DNA of 64,000 bases from NCBI RefSeq assembly GCF_000226095.1, contig NC_016472.1, positions 4,030,001 to 4,094,000 of the forward strand, written 5' to 3'. Both the position numbers and the translations under genes were made by a program. The stretch is from Thermothelomyces thermophilus ATCC 42464. Taxonomy: Eukaryota; Ascomycota; Sordariomycetes; Sordariales; Chaetomiaceae. The notes beneath the pieces are model-generated. The model made no database searches. It was given only the letters and a program-made list of their open reading frames with translations, and was not told the origin of the DNA. This document shows positions 10,881-23,222 of this stretch, one piece after another (position 1 is the first letter of the stretch; every line of letters starts with the position of its first letter).

Positions 10881-13800
10881 TCACGCAAAGTCATCCGCCC
10901 CGTTGTCCAGCAAGAGCTGACCGACCCGCTGCACCAGCTCCTTGGTCTCGCGAGCAATCTCAAACGCGATGGGCGGCAGCGTCTGCGTCCACATGCGCCA
11001 CTCGCGGCTCTTGTTGTCGCCGCCGGCGGCCGCGAGTTCGACACCGCGGTTGCCGGCCTCCGTCAGGCGCTCGCGGCAGTTCGTCAGCCGCTTGACCAGC
11101 TCGGCGCCGGTGCCGGTGCCGCCGGGCCCGCCGCCCACCACCGACTGCGTCTCGGCCGTCGCCTGCCCGACCACGTCCGCGATGGCGTTGATCTCCCTCG
11201 TGATCCGGTCGATGTCGGCGTCATCGCGCACCAGCTGCACCAGGTTCTGGACCGTCTGCACCAGCACGGCCGTCTGGTCTTCGAGGTAGATCTTGAGGTC
11301 TTCGATCTGCCGGTTGGATTGCTGTCCGTTGTTCCTGCCGCTACTGCTGCTGTTGAAGTTGCCATACCCACCGTTCCCGTTGGTGTTGGGGGCGATGGGC
11401 AAGGGCTTGCCCAGGCCGCCGTATCCGCCTTCGCTGCCGTCGGCAACAGAGCCGTTGCCGGCCGTCGGACCCCTGGTGAGCGACTCGCGCGGCGAGCTGA
11501 CCGGGCTGTAGGCAGACGAGTCCACGCTGGAACGACTCATCGGGCCTAGGCCCTGAAACGGTGGCGGGGCGGGCAGCGAGGTCTGTATGGACGCCACGCT
11601 CGACATCTTGCTCTGGCCGTTGCTCTGCGGGGAGAAGAAGGCGGTCGAGTCGACGGGCGTTACCGTGCCGTCGTCGTCCTCTTCCAGCTCGTCTGCTGGC
11701 GTGGTGCGGATCTTGACCGCGCGAAGCAGCTCGACAATCGCGGCGACCAGGTGGGAGGCCGCCGCGTCGAGCAGCGAGACCGGCGAGATGCCAGCCGAGC
11801 TCGCAAAGTTCTTGGAGGCCGTGATCAGGTTGTTGGCCGTGGAGGACACCCGCGATTTCTGCTTCTGATATTGCACCGCCGCATCACCGGACTGCGCCGC
11901 CACGTCGATGTCTTTGGTGATCCTCCGGACGCTGACGACGACCGCCTTCATCGAGTCGATCACCCGCTCCGGACTATCGGCGCGGGCTCGCCGGAGGAGG
12001 TCGTCGATGGCAAGCTGGAACTTGGTGACGTGGATGTCCTTTACCAATCCCGCATCGTCTACGAACCCCTTCTCGCGGACGTACTTGGCCGCGTCCTGGT
12101 CGGCCGTGAGGCCCGCAGAGGAACCGCGCATGTCGCGCAGCTGAGTCTTGGTCCGCGCATAGCGGTTCTGCCACTCTCGCACCTCGCGCTCCAGCGACTC
12201 GATCGTCTTCTCCATCTGTGTCTGCCTCTCCCAGGCGGCATTGCTCTGCTGCGAAATCATCTTCATCTCCCGCAGGAACTCCTGCGCCTCCCGCCGCACT
12301 TGCTCCGTCACCTGCTCCTGCTCTTCCAGCGCCATCCGAAGCGCTTTGTTCTCCCGCTCCAGGTCGGCATCAGCCGCCCCGCCCGGCGCCGTGCTGCTGC
12401 TGGACTCCCGGGCCTGCTCGAGCTCGTTCCTCAACTCCCGAATCTCGCTCTCGTGCTCCGCCCTGATCCTGTCTAGCTCCCGCTGTAACGAGTCGTTCAA
12501 CTCGCGGGCTTCGGCAAGCTTGTCCTCCAGATTCGCGCGGGCATCGTCCCACTCTTTCCTTTCCGAGTCCGCCGCGGCCGCTTTCGACCGTTCCCCGTCC
12601 CGCAAGTCATTCAGTTCGTCGTCTTTTTTTTTCAGCGTGTCTTCCATGCCATCGAGCTTCTCGCGCAGCTCTCTGACCTGTTGCTCGTACTCTTCAATGA
12701 GCTTTTTTTCGGACTATACGGCTTGGGGGTCAGCAAAACGAGAGGACAAACGAAAACATCTATCAAGGCAAGAGAAAGGCATACCTCAGACTGGTCTGCG
12801 CTGCGCTTGCTGTCCCGGTTGTCCGGCCCCTTGCGCAGCCCATAGGCGTCGGGTGCATTGGGGTCCGCACTTGTGGGGCTGATAGCATCGTCGTCCTCTT
12901 CCACCATGGTGCTCTTGTTCGGCACAATCGTGTTGCTCTGGAACTGCTTCGGCATCGGCCTCCCGTAGTCGCCGTTCGGGTGTCCGGGCGAGGGCGGGAC
13001 GGGGAAGCCGCCCTGGATCGGGGTCGGCAACCCGCGCCCACTCCGCACCGAGCTGGCTTCCGAAGGGCGCCTCCGGCTCTGGCCCCTGGGGGGGTATCCG
13101 TTCATCCCGTTGACCGGGGTCTGCGAGCGGCTCGGCGGTCCTCCGCGGACGGACATTGGGCTTCCCACGCGGGGAATGTCCCCGCCGGCAAAGCGCGGGA
13201 ACCTCCGCTCCAGCTCGCAAAAGACGTCGGTGGCCAAGTCACGAAACCGCGGGGCGCCGAGGGAGGACAGCTTCTGGCGCGCCTGGTTGCGCTTCGGGTG
13301 GAAGTTTTCCTCGGGCAGCAGGTAGTCGGGAGGCCCCGTGCCGGGGGGAGCATTGGGGGGTCTGCGGCTCGCGGCCTCGCGTCGCTTCAGCTCGTCGTAG
13401 ACGTCGGTGCTGAGCTCGAGGAACTGGACGCCGGTGAGGCGCTGCAGCTTGTCGCGCGCCTTGTTTGGTGGGGGCTTCGGGTTGCCATCGCGCGACGTGG
13501 CCGAGAGGAAGCGCTTGAGCGAAATGTAGTGCTCCGAGAGCACCAGTTCCTGGTTTTCCGACTGCTGGCTCTGGGTCGTGCTCCTCCCGCTCTCACTCCT
13601 GGCGTACAGATTGGTGCCGGCGCTGGATCGTCCGACGGACGGAGGCGGCGAGGGAGCGCCGACGCTCCTCGGCCCCGGCGGCCCCGGCGGCCCCGGCGGC
13701 CCGGGCGGGAAGTTGGCGTTCATCGGCTTGACTGGGCCGGCCGAGTCAGGCGGTGTGTTGAGCTGTCCGCTATTGTTCTGGGTTGAGGGCCCGTCCTTAT

Positions 13801-13900
13801 CGACGGCGGGATATGACCATTCGCTACCTCCTACAGAGACGGGTGACAGTGGTGCATTTCCGCCATTCATGGTATTCGGTGTACTGTGTAGCTCGTCCAA
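10881..13900 (-). CDS. spaA: Cell polarity scaffold Spa2/SpaA (GIT-type SHD domains)
   Basis: Predicted 982-residue polarisome scaffold. Two exons, 13900-12785 and 12713-10881, join in phase 0 across a 72-nt intron (donor GTATGC, acceptor TATAG). The N-terminal part has the two Spa2-homology (SHD/GIT) repeats at about residues 118-175 (YISLKRFL ... FLELSTDVYDELKRR) and 205-245 (ARQKLSSLGAPRFRDLATDVFCELERR). These bind MAPK kinases and polarity factors in yeast Spa2. A Pro/Gly-rich linker with four PPG units precedes them. A long coiled coil follows at about 395-590, then a helical C-terminal region resembling the conserved Spa2 C-terminus. The protein should sit at hyphal tips and septa with formin and Bud6-like partners. 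Family assignment rests on the SHD repeats plus the coiled coil. The gene's role in this organism is inferred from Spa2/SpaA orthologues. Confidence 0.9.
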
Positions 13901-16004
13901 CGTTCGCTTGTTGGCCGTCTCTTGCGGGCGACAAAGGCGGAGCGGCGGGCAGGCGCACGGCTGCGTGGCGCCAAACTGTGGAGATTGTCGACGTTTGCCG
14001 TCAAAAACAAGGAAATGAAGTTCAGACGAAGAAATGGACCGTACGCCGCACGGCCGAGAATGGTGGTCGAGAGTCTGTCACAAGCATGAAACACCTCGAG
14101 TGCTGGCCAACAAGAGGGGGGGGCCACAGTAAGTGGCTAGCGTGTGCACACAAAAAAGGTGCAAGCTCCTCCTGCCAGGGCAACCAAGGTTGAAGTGGCA
14201 CGGCCCCCGACCAGTCGGAACAGCGGAACTAAGGCAGGTAAGATATCGAAAAATCGGGTCCGATATAAAAGCGGCCTAGCCTGTTTGCGACGCCGTCTTG
14301 TTCTTGCAAGTCGAAGGCCTCGTTGGGCTTTGTTGGGCGTGACTCGAGAGATTGCGTAGTGTAAAGAGCAACGTCAAATCGTTTGGTCTCGTCCGTGGAT
14401 CTCGTTCTGGGGCTCTGTGCCCGTTGCTACGAAGCTTGCAAAAGGAGTGGCGGCGACTAAAGAACGACTGGAAACAGAAACATGAGTCAGGAAAGCAAGC
14501 AGAGCAGAAAGGAGAGAATCCTTCTCAAAAGAAAGCGCGGGGAGCCAAACCCGCTCTCGCGTTCTTTTAAGAAGCGTTTAATGATTTTTAGTTACAAAGT
14601 GACCGACCCCGGGACGAACTCTTTGTGCGGGTCGTGGAAATCACCGAGGGCGGAAAAAGTGACAAAAGGGCAATTAAACTGCCCCAGGCGGGCCGCCCCT
14701 GACAGCACGGGGCAGCTGGGCGGCGATTGGTTTGTGCTGCGGTGCCTGCTGGGGGTCTAATTTCCCTGTCGAGGTACCTCGTCGCGCGCGCCACTGGGTA
14801 AGGAGTAGGGAAGTACATGTACGAAGGTAGTTACTCCGTACATCCACTACATTTACCTAGGGTAAATTACTTCGCAGACCCTGCAAGTCAGCATCGAGGA
14901 CCTGACGCCCTCGGTCCGCTCTTTTCCCCGTGAGCACAGAGATTCCACAGAGATTCCACCGAGACAGGGCGAGTCGAGCTGAATCGACCAGCCTAGGCTT
15001 TCGTGCCACGACACGCGCGGAGCGATATGTAAGGTATGTATGTACATACCTTTACGTACACCAACTTCCTCGAAAGGAAACAAGAGAAGGTATCTGCATC
15101 TAGGTACTCCGTAGCTTCGATCGATTGGCTGGCGTGTATCGCACCTGCCAAGGTCGACGCCGTTGATTTTGCTCTTTTGGACAACCTTGACCGTAAACTT
15201 TACGACCTCTGTTTCTCCTTTAAACAATCCCTTCGGGTACCCGACGGGCAGGGTCTGCGTTTGGGAGCTCCTCGCGCGGCTCGATCGCCGCGTTAGTTCT
15301 ATATAGCGTCCTACTCCCTGAAACAAAGCGGAAAGAATTAGAAGAGTGTACGGACGTAATGTACATACATACAGTGCACGCAGTATTACGTCCCAAATGC
15401 CAATTGAAGCCAGACGTTCACACAGGCTCCCAGCCAGTCAAGCAGTTTTCGAAGCCGAGTCAACAACCATCTTCGTTCCACCGCGGGTCTGGCCAGACAC
15501 AGGTCTTTGCGTACTAAATATCCCGACTCGCCCGGCTTGTTCGCAGTTCTACCTCTTTCCAGTAGTTATCTGCTGCTCAAACATGGCAGCTTTTCGCTTC
15601 TACGTTAGCTTCAACGCACTAAATATATTGCAAAGTACTAGTACAACTGCGTAACCGGAGCGGGACCGGAAGGTCTCTACGGAACGATGATGTGAAAAAA
15701 AAAAGCGGAACTCGGGCCCCAGGATCGCAACCCGGGGCTGCCGAGGGCTCCCACCGGGATGCCAGAAACAGCCATGACCATCATCTTACGGTTCCCCCTT
15801 CGTGTACTAGTACGGATTTAGTGAGATGGGGCAGCACCCCGCAGTTATCATTATCTTCATGGCACGTGCATAGCAGAACTCGACGATGAAAGGATGCATG
15901 GTATCTCTCGAAACTCCCTCCCCCTAACGCCTGAAATCGCGCTCCCAGAATACCCGACCGCCAAACGCCTCTTGCAAAGGGAAAAATGAACGTAGGCAGA
16001 ACAC
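13901..16004. other. SpaA upstream region / Ssu72 downstream region
   Basis: About 2.1 kb with no supported gene. It presumably holds the SpaA promoter and 5' UTR. It contains one TATAAAA string (14264-14270), the palindromic string TTTACCTAGGGTAAA near 14851-14866 and two copies of the TACTCCGTA 9-mer (14832-14840 and 15105-15113). The longest open frames show no coding bias. Confidence 0.5.
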
Positions 16005-16833
16005 TCAGAACCAAGACAATGTCCACGTTGACGGCAGCCCAGGCCACCTCTCTTGCCACTCGCTTAGAACCTCGGGCACCCGCTCGTCGAAGCTCGCCCG
16101 GCTGCCGGCGGCCCCAGAATCAAAGAGGGCAGCTCCTACTCTCTCGCGCTCCTCCTGAGCCACCTTATTCAGGGAGTCAGCCAGGTCGACGATGGCCCCG
16201 CCGCCGATCGAGGCGTCCTGGTGGTTGTCCTTGATGTCGATGTTGATCACGTGGACGGGCCGGTTCAGGGGAGAGCCGCGTTGGAGAAGGTCGTCAACCA
16301 CGGCGTCCCAGCAGCGCTCCTCGCAGGTGATGACGATGTCGGGCACGCCCGCCTCCATGCCGGCGCTCCCTTGGTCCTTCTCGTGCTTGACCCTCGGCAT
16401 CCCGACCTGCCAGTCCTGCCAACGCTCGGGGCCCCACTTGATGATGCGGTTCCGCCCCAGCATGTTGAGCAGCCCGTTCGCCCGGTACAGGCGGGGGTCC
16501 TTGGCCTCGAGCTCCCGGTAGATGCTGTCGTACGAGGTCTCGTTGAACTTGTAGACGTTGGGCTGGGTGATGGTGGGCCCGGGCAGGCGCACCAGAGACC
16601 CGGTGCCGAACGAGATGACGGGGTAGTTGGCCTGAGCGAGGCGGAGGTGCCCTTCCATTGACCTGAACGACGTCAGTCCTCCGCTTGCTGCCCGCGAGAT
16701 TGACCGATACGTACCGGTTCTGATTGCTGGCACAGACGGTGCAGAACCTCAGCTTGAACCCGTTCTTATTATTTTCCTGCTGCCCGCTCTCGGGCATCGC
16801 GGCAGAGCCCGCATTGCCGCTCGTTGTATCCAT
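16005..16833 (-). CDS. ssu72: RNA polymerase II CTD phosphatase Ssu72
   Basis: Predicted 258-residue protein phosphatase, exons 16833-16715 and 16662-16005. The active-site loop CASNQNR (CX5R, as in low-molecular-weight tyrosine phosphatases) is split by the intron at the arginine codon and is rebuilt exactly by splicing. Next comes SMEGHLRL, then [15 protein letters not shown] and [12 protein letters not shown], all hallmarks of Ssu72. The enzyme removes phosphate from Ser5/Ser7 of the polymerase II C-terminal repeat. It works with symplekin (Pta1) in the cleavage and polyadenylation factor, so it is nuclear. The protein is longer than the roughly 200 residues usual in yeast and animals because of an N-terminal extension of about 30 residues and inserts in the last third (around GMEAGVPDI and the [13 protein letters not shown] segment). 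It ends WTLSWF. Confidence 0.95.
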
Positions 16834-19425
16834 GACGGAAGGTGTGAGACGAACTTCGGACGGGAGCTCCTACTTGACGCAAGAAGCTTCCTCTGTTCCG
16901 CGAGGCTTGGACCCACGGTTGCTCTATGGCCAGTGTTAGCTGGGAGCCAACGAGTGACACGGTTGCGCGAAAGATTGCTGCAAAAAACCACGACACGATC
17001 AGGACGATAAGCGTAATTAAGAACATGTCATCAACGCCTGCGGAGCAGGTCTGCAGACAGCTCCAATAAAAAGGTCATCACGAACGAGGAGAAACGGGAA
17101 CGAAGGCCAGTAGTCTAGGTATCAAACCTGCTTACCTGCGGGAACAAGACACCAGAGCGGAAATGCTACGATTTCATCATGGAAAGCGATTGCACGCTAC
17201 AAGCTGAGTGAGATGCAAGAGCCCAAGGTGAACTGGCGGCTCTTTTTGCAGCTCCGACGTCAGAGGAAAGCTCGTTTGAAATTTGCAAGCAAACCGGAAC
17301 CGGAGACCTTGGCAAAGAGAGCAAACGTGCCGCCCAATCAGAATAATGCCCGGTTTCACCGCCCGACCGGGATATCAGCCAACGATGGTGCGAGGCGAGT
17401 GTTTCAGATCAACCAAGTCCCCTTGCCTAATAACTAAAGAGCCGGGCCTTTGATTGGCTTGGGGCCTTTCTGCCCCCCGCTCCCCCCGCGGTGCTCCTGT
17501 TCAAGATGTTTGGAACAATCTCATGGGTGTGTTTCTGGTGGTGCGACGAGTGCAAAAGTGAAAGCATTGCGATGGAATAGGTTATTCGGCCGGGCTCAAA
17601 TGCGAAATGTCCTCCTCTGCGCACATAGCAGGGCAAACTCTTTAAACATCGTTGCGGTGCGGCTACCTACGCAACATCAGGAGGCTCTGGCTCTCCTGGG
17701 TTTAGAGCAGCCAGCGACTTCTAAAAATAATTCCGGTGTTGCCGCCCGCTTATTGGCGGCGATTGGGTGGGAAACGTTTGGCGACAATACAGCGAGGAGC
17801 CCTCCCTCCCGTTCTTCACAATAGTACGGACCTACCGCGTGGAATACACTAAAGGCCGGCTTGTTCCTCTCAGTGTAGGTTGGAACGATTGATGGTTCCT
17901 AGATCGGGTGGTTCGTCAAGCCAACGGGAGTTATCCTAGACACATGAATGGTGAACTTACCCCTGCCGTCGGGAACCGCAAAGTTCCATGCCGAAAGGGC
18001 GAGGAAAGTGTCGGTCGTGGATTGGCCCCCTGTGCCTCGTTGTCTTGCATATGGCTTGACAATGTAACTGAGTCGGCCAAGTACTCTGGTAGATGCAGAC
18101 CGAACATCATACGCAGTGGGTGTAAAATGAGGGGGGACAGTATACTAGGGTTCTGAGCCCTCAAAAGTTCCTCCAGGTCGCCCGATTCGAGGAGTCATCG
18201 ATGCTCCTGCAGGCTGTCTGCGGTTGGTGAGGAGTTGGCCGCAGCAAATACAGCGGCGGTTGCTGCCGGGCGGGGTCTTGCTGTCTGCGGTTGGACTGTA
18301 GCGCGCTTAGCTGCCCTTCTTCTGGCGTTCGCTGGTGCTTTGCAGCCGCTCACCTTGTAATGTATGGACATACACGTACGGAGTAATTACTGCGTATGTA
18401 GGTTGCTCCTGCAGCGCTTCTCCACTCCCTCACTACACTCCCTGCAGGCGCCCCTCTGACATGGAACCTACCTTAGCCCTCCAGCTTTCATTCAGCAATC
18501 TGCCTAGGTTAGGTGCCTTGGCCAGTCTTCCGCCCCCATTCTCAAACTCCCGTCCTGCGCCTGTCCTCTTAGGTTGTCCATCGTGCCCGCTCCATAATAT
18601 CCATACATGTCGCCGGAATCGCTGGTCCTCGACTCTCTGCTGTCACTTAAGTGGGCCACGATTTTTTTTATTTCAGGAGACGCGATCGCCGGGCCCAGTT
18701 CTAATAATACACTAACTATTCCGTGCAGTACCATCCCGGCCGCCAGGCACCGAGCCCGACGCCCACCCCCAACAATTGTGGAGAGCCTCCAGTGCCCCGT
18801 ACACACTAATCGGCCAATTCCTTCCCCCGTCCCTGGGCTGCCTGGCACTGCCTGAGCGCAAAATCGAGCAGGCGAACGAAACAAGCCCCAAGCACCACGG
18901 TTTTTTTACAACACTGACTGGCCGATTTCCGATTTCACCAACTCGGTCGTGTCGACTCGCAATTGCGATAACCTTCAGCCTCGGCAGCGGAGGGCGCCGG
19001 CGATACAGACCAGTCCAACCCGGCCCGAGAATACAGTACTTTTACCGTGCTCAACTTACAATACCCTAACCCGGCGTCAAGTGCAACCTGACTTGCAAGT
19101 TTGACAGGCCGAGGCGCCAGACAAGGCCTCCTGTAAGACCCCCTTGCTTCAATTTCTCGGTTACCGAGTTGCAGTGGTGGCAGCAGCGTCGTTGCTGGGG
19201 TCCCCACCGACACGCCCACAACCCCCCCCCCAGACACAAGCACGGAGACACACACACACACACACACACACACAAGCACACACTCACTCGCCCAGAGCGC
19301 CGCCCGAAAGCGAGCCAGGGCGATGGCGCGCCTCGCACCTGAAACCCCACATTAACATTGCACGCTAGCAATTCCATCATCCCTATCGAGATTCTTACTC
19401 GCCGTTCTCGCCCTTCCACCAAACC
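16834..19425. other. long divergent intergenic region
   Basis: About 2.6 kb between the divergent Ssu72 and SH3-protein genes, the longest spacer in the window. It contains one TACGGAGTA 9-mer (18377-18385), a C-run near 19223-19231 and a 28-nt AC dinucleotide run (19247-19274) just upstream of the SH3 gene. I see no convincing coding or structured RNA element. Confidence 0.5.
19247..19274. repeat. (AC)n microsatellite
   Basis: A nearly pure AC dinucleotide tract about 150 bases upstream of the SH3-domain gene start, so it may lie in that gene's promoter or 5' UTR. Confidence 0.85.
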
Positions 19426-21066
19426 ATGACGGCGGTCATGTCGCCCGGCTCGTCTCCTGCGACTTCGCCGCCCGCCATCTCGTCTCCGGCCTCAAACGCG
19501 GCGCATCCCGCCCTTCCACCCCTGATCACTAGCTCGCCGCCGACCCGCAGGAGCAACCTGCCGCGCCCGATGTCGCAAGCCTCCAAGAACCGCCTGTCGC
19601 AGTACTCGACGGCAAGCTCCGTCCCGTCGAGGTCGCGGCCCCCTTCCAGCATGTTCCCAATCTACCCGTCGAGCCTACCCTACACGCTTGTGCGAGACTT
19701 TGCATACCCGCCGTCACATCCCATGCACTATGGCCCGCCGCCCGAACCCTCGCGGCCGCCGTCGGGCATGTTCTCCCTGGGGAGCGAGCAGCACAGCCTC
19801 TCCGACTTGCCGGCGTGGGATACGGGGAGGGCGAGCTGGGACGACCACTCGTGGGCGAGCGGCGGCTTTTCCAACCGGCCGGCCGACCTGCCCGCGATCC
19901 AATTCGGCGACGGCCCGCCATGGAGCGAGGACGAGGATCTCCAGAGTCCCATCGTCAGTTCGAGACACAGGAAGCACAAGAGTTCGTCGGGCGGCTCGTA
20001 CGGGAGAGGCCGGGGCGGTCGCGACAGCCGCGCCGGCCCAGAGAATGGCGGCCGCGAGGGGGGTTCCTACGAAGGCGCCAACAACGGCGGCGGCGGGGGG
20101 TACCGAGGCGCCGAGGGCAACGGACCCGGAGGTGACTATGTCACATACCCTGCCGACCAGGCCGGCCACGGCGGCGGCGGCGCATATCAGCTGGCGGGCC
20201 AGCAGCCGCGCGAGTTTGGCGAGGCGGGCGACTTCGGCTCGGACGATTCCAGCACTTGCTCGTCCCCGGGCTACCACACGAACGAGTCTCGCTACTCCCG
20301 CGACTACCAGTTTACCATCACGTCACCGGACGAAGAGATGCACGGCAAGGCCGTCGCGCTGTTCGACTTTGAACGGGAGAACGAGAGCGAGCTGCCGCTG
20401 GTGGAAGGCCAGATCATCTGGGTCTCGTACCGGTACGGCCAAGGCTGGCTGGTTGCTGAGGACCCCAAGACCCAAGAGAGCGGGCTTGTGCCCGAGGAAT
20501 ACGTCCGCCTGCTGCGCGATATCGAGGGCGGCCTGACGAGTCTGACAGGCAACCTGAACATAGGAGACGCGAGCCCGGCCAGCCCCGGCAACGACGCGAG
20601 CGCGGGCACGCCCACGCAGGCAGACCCCTCGGCCGCGCAGCTTCCCCAGTCGTCCGCGGCGACTACGGCGAGCGGGTCATCGGCGGCGACAAGCAATACG
20701 GGGTCGACCGCCACCAACACGACCACCAACGGCTATCACCAGCCGATCGTCTCCACATTCTCGACGTCGAGCAAGGACCTCGACCCGTACCCGCAACACC
20801 TGCTGGGCACCCAGGCCGGCCAGCCCCCACCGCAGGTGGTTCACTATCACGGCCAGCGCGGCGGCAGCCAGGCCAACACCCCGACGCTGACGGTCCATCA
20901 AGGGTTCGGGTCCCGCCGGGCCAGTCAGGACACGGCATCTACCTCGGCCGCAAGCGGGGCAAAGAAGGGCGAGGCATCGGTTGGCGGCCTGGAGACGCTG
21001 CCGGATGCGAAGTTGGAAACGTCAGAGTCCGGGGCGGGATTGCCCAAGAAGAGGGAGTCAAGGTGA
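19426..21066 (+). CDS. SH3-domain protein, Nbp2/Skb5-like
   Basis: Single-exon gene for a 546-residue protein. The only folded domain visible is one SH3 domain at about residues 304-365. It begins GKAVALFDFERENESELPL, contains the ALYDF-like start, the acidic RT loop, the tryptophan of GQGWLVAEDP and the closing GLVPEEYVRLL. This domain and its acidic RT loop match the Nbp2 (yeast) / Skb5 (fission yeast) group. These adaptors recruit a PP2C phosphatase or bind PAK kinases to damp MAPK signalling. The flanks are low-complexity: Ser/Pro-rich at 1-110, Gly-rich (GGGGGYRG and similar) at 190-270, and Thr/Ser/Ala-rich after the SH3. The start at 19426 has a second in-frame ATG five codons later. 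Cytosolic adaptor function is inferred from the SH3 type. Confidence 0.8.
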   Translation: MTAVMSPGSSPATSPPAISSPASNAAHPALPPLITSSPPTRRSNLPRPMSQASKNRLSQYSTASSVPSRSRPPSSMFPIYPSSLPYTLVRDFAYPPSHPMHYGPPPEPSRPPSGMFSLGSEQHSLSDLPAWDTGRASWDDHSWASGGFSNRPADLPAIQFGDGPPWSEDEDLQSPIVSSRHRKHKSSSGGSYGRGRGGRDSRAGPENGGREGGSYEGANNGGGGGYRGAEGNGPGGDYVTYPADQAGHGGGGAYQLAGQQPREFGEAGDFGSDDSSTCSSPGYHTNESRYSRDYQFTITSPDEEMHGKAVALFDFERENESELPLVEGQIIWVSYRYGQGWLVAEDPKTQESGLVPEEYVRLLRDIEGGLTSLTGNLNIGDASPASPGNDASAGTPTQADPSAAQLPQSSAATTASGSSAATSNTGSTATNTTTNGYHQPIVSTFSTSSKDLDPYPQHLLGTQAGQPPPQVVHYHGQRGGSQANTPTLTVHQGFGSRRASQDTASTSAASGAKKGEASVGGLETLPDAKLETSESGAGLPKKRESR

Positions 21067-22096
21067 CAAGATAAACACTGCGGGAGGAGGGGAGGAGGCA
21101 AATACGGGGTGGTCGCGAACATTTGGTCATTTTGTAGGAGCAAGGATTAACACTCAAGAGGCATGTTCAGCGAGGCATACTTTTTTTTTATTGTAGGTTA
21201 CATACCAAACGGGAACCGAGCCGGGCAGCTGCTGGATTTAAAAGCGGGGGGAGGGTTGAATTTTGGGAGGTTGGGGTTGTTTGATGAGGTTCCATGTACT
21301 GTACAATATCTGGGCCGAGCGATGGACAATCAGCGCGTCTCTTTTGGTTCCATGCGGTTTGAATGGTTTTTTACGAAGACGATGGGAGGAAGACAACCTT
21401 AGCGTCGACTTGGCCACTGCTGGTGACTCCCGTCCGCCGCTATAACGATTTCTCTTTCATACAACACGCCTGCCACTCCATCTGTGCGATCTGCGCGGGT
21501 GTAACCAATGGACCTATAAGAAGACCTTCCTGCCAGCTGGGTGAGGGCTGGATGAGGGCTATTTCCTGTTCAGGAAATAAAATATATACTCCGTAAGGGA
21601 AGTGGCATGATAGAAGCTCCTCAAAACGTTTCAGTTTACTACTGTAATAGTACCAATTGCAAGATTAAGAGACGAGAGGGGGGGGAAGGAAGGAGGGACT
21701 TGCTTGGGATGCGTTGCCAGACAGACAGACCCCACCAAGTTCAGCCTCAGCAGCCCACTTGAAGCCCACTTGAAGCCCACCCAAGCGAGGGAGCGGCTGC
21801 CCTGAGGGACAAGCACCCGCTCTGGCTTTGACTGGCGGGGAATGACGTAAACCAGGGGAGCTTTGCGTGCGTGCAATAATCCGGAGACGCACCCAAAAAA
21901 GCTTCTGCCGTGCGTCCCGCCGCACCCGGTTGTTTACCCATCGCACCATCGCACCATCGCACTGTCACACAGTCACACGCCACTGAATAGTTAATCCGGT
22001 TCTTAGCCGCCTGGCCCCAGGGCTGCCCCAATTGACACGAAACCACCTCATTAGACACACCACCACGCCCCGAGGCGCGATCCAATTGTCGACATC
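21067..22096. other. intergenic, co-directional genes
   Basis: About 1 kb. It contains one TACTCCGTA 9-mer (21587-21595), a short tandem repeat of AGCCCACTTGA (about 21750-21782) and a three-unit CGCACCAT tandem repeat just before the MCR1 start (about 21944-21970). No gene is supported. Confidence 0.5.
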
Positions 22097-23222
22097 ATGA
22101 GTCTGTTTGTCGCCAGCCGATCTGCATTCCGGGCCGCCGCGCCCCTCAAACGGGTGAGCTCTCCGGGCGTAGAGCAATGCGTTTTCCTCTCGATTGCCGC
22201 TGACACTCGGGTTTCTCCTCCAGCAATTCCAGGTCCGTCGCTATGCTACCGAGCCTTCCTCGGCCGACCCCAAGAAGGGCAACAACACACTCGTCTACGG
22301 CGCGGCCGCCGCTGCCCTTGCCGGCGTCGCCGGTTACTACTTTCTCGGTGGCTCGGGCACCCCGGCCGCCAAGAAGGCTGAGGCGAAGGTCAAGGACGCC
22401 GCGAGCGCGGCATCCGAGAAGCTCTCGTCGGGCGAGGTCAAGAAGGCGCTCACGGGCGGCGACCAGGGCTGGATCAGCCTGAAGCTCGAGGAGGTCGAGG
22501 TTGTCAACCACAACTCGAAGCGGTTCCGCTTCCGCCTGCCCGAGGACGACATGGTCTCGGGCGTGCACATCGCCAGCGCCATCCTGACCAAGTTCAAGCC
22601 GGTCGACGGCGACAAGCCCGTGATCCGCCCCTACACCCCGATCAGCGACGAGGACGCCAAGGGCTACATCGACCTGCTCGTCAAGAAGTACCCCAACGGG
22701 CCCATGAGCACCCACCTGCACGACATGGTGCCCGGTCAGCACCTCGACGTCAAGGGCCCCATCCCCAAGTACCCCTGGGAGCCCAACAAGCACGAGCACA
22801 TTGCGCTGATCGCCGGCGGCACCGGCATCACGCCCATGTGGCAGCTCTGCCGCGCCATCTTCAACAACCCGGACGACCAGACCAAGGTGACGCTCGTCTT
22901 CGGCAACATCAGCGAGGACGACATCCTGCTCAAGAACGAGCTGGCCGCCCTCGAGAACCACAACCCCCGCCGCTTCCGCGCCTTCTACGTGCTCGACAAC
23001 CCCCCCAAGCACTGGACCGGCGGCAAGGGCTACATCACCAAGGACCTGCTCAAGACGGTCCTCCCCGAGCCCAAGAACGAGAACATCAAGATCTTTGTCT
23101 GCGGGCCCCCCGGCATGATGGAGTCCATCTCGGGCAACAAGAAGAGTCCCAAGGACCAGGGCGAGCTCAAGGGCATCCTGAAGGAGCTGGGATACAGCCC
23201 GGACCAGGTCTACAAGTTCTAG
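22097..23222 (+). CDS. mcr1: NADH-cytochrome b5 reductase, mitochondrial (Mcr1)
   Basis: Predicted 351-residue flavoenzyme, exons 22097-22153 and 22224-23222. The N-terminus ([23 protein letters not shown]) looks like a mitochondrial presequence. A hydrophobic helix follows (about 45-65, [20 protein letters not shown]), as in yeast Mcr1, which is sorted to the outer membrane and the intermembrane space. The FAD-binding motif RPYTPIS and the NADH-binding motifs [11 protein letters not shown] and CGPPGMM are intact, and the protein ends DQVYKF. It should transfer electrons from NADH to cytochrome b5 and to D-erythroascorbyl radicals. Length and motif spacing match fungal Mcr1. The 57-nt first exon encodes only the start of the presequence and was chosen because it supplies the only ATG joined in frame through a canonical GTGAGC...CAG intron. 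Confidence 0.95.

Noticed and set aside
14853-15326. 157-residue minus-strand open frame in the SpaA upstream region
   Set aside because: Mixed composition without coding bias, no recognisable motif, and it includes two intergenic motif copies or their flanks.
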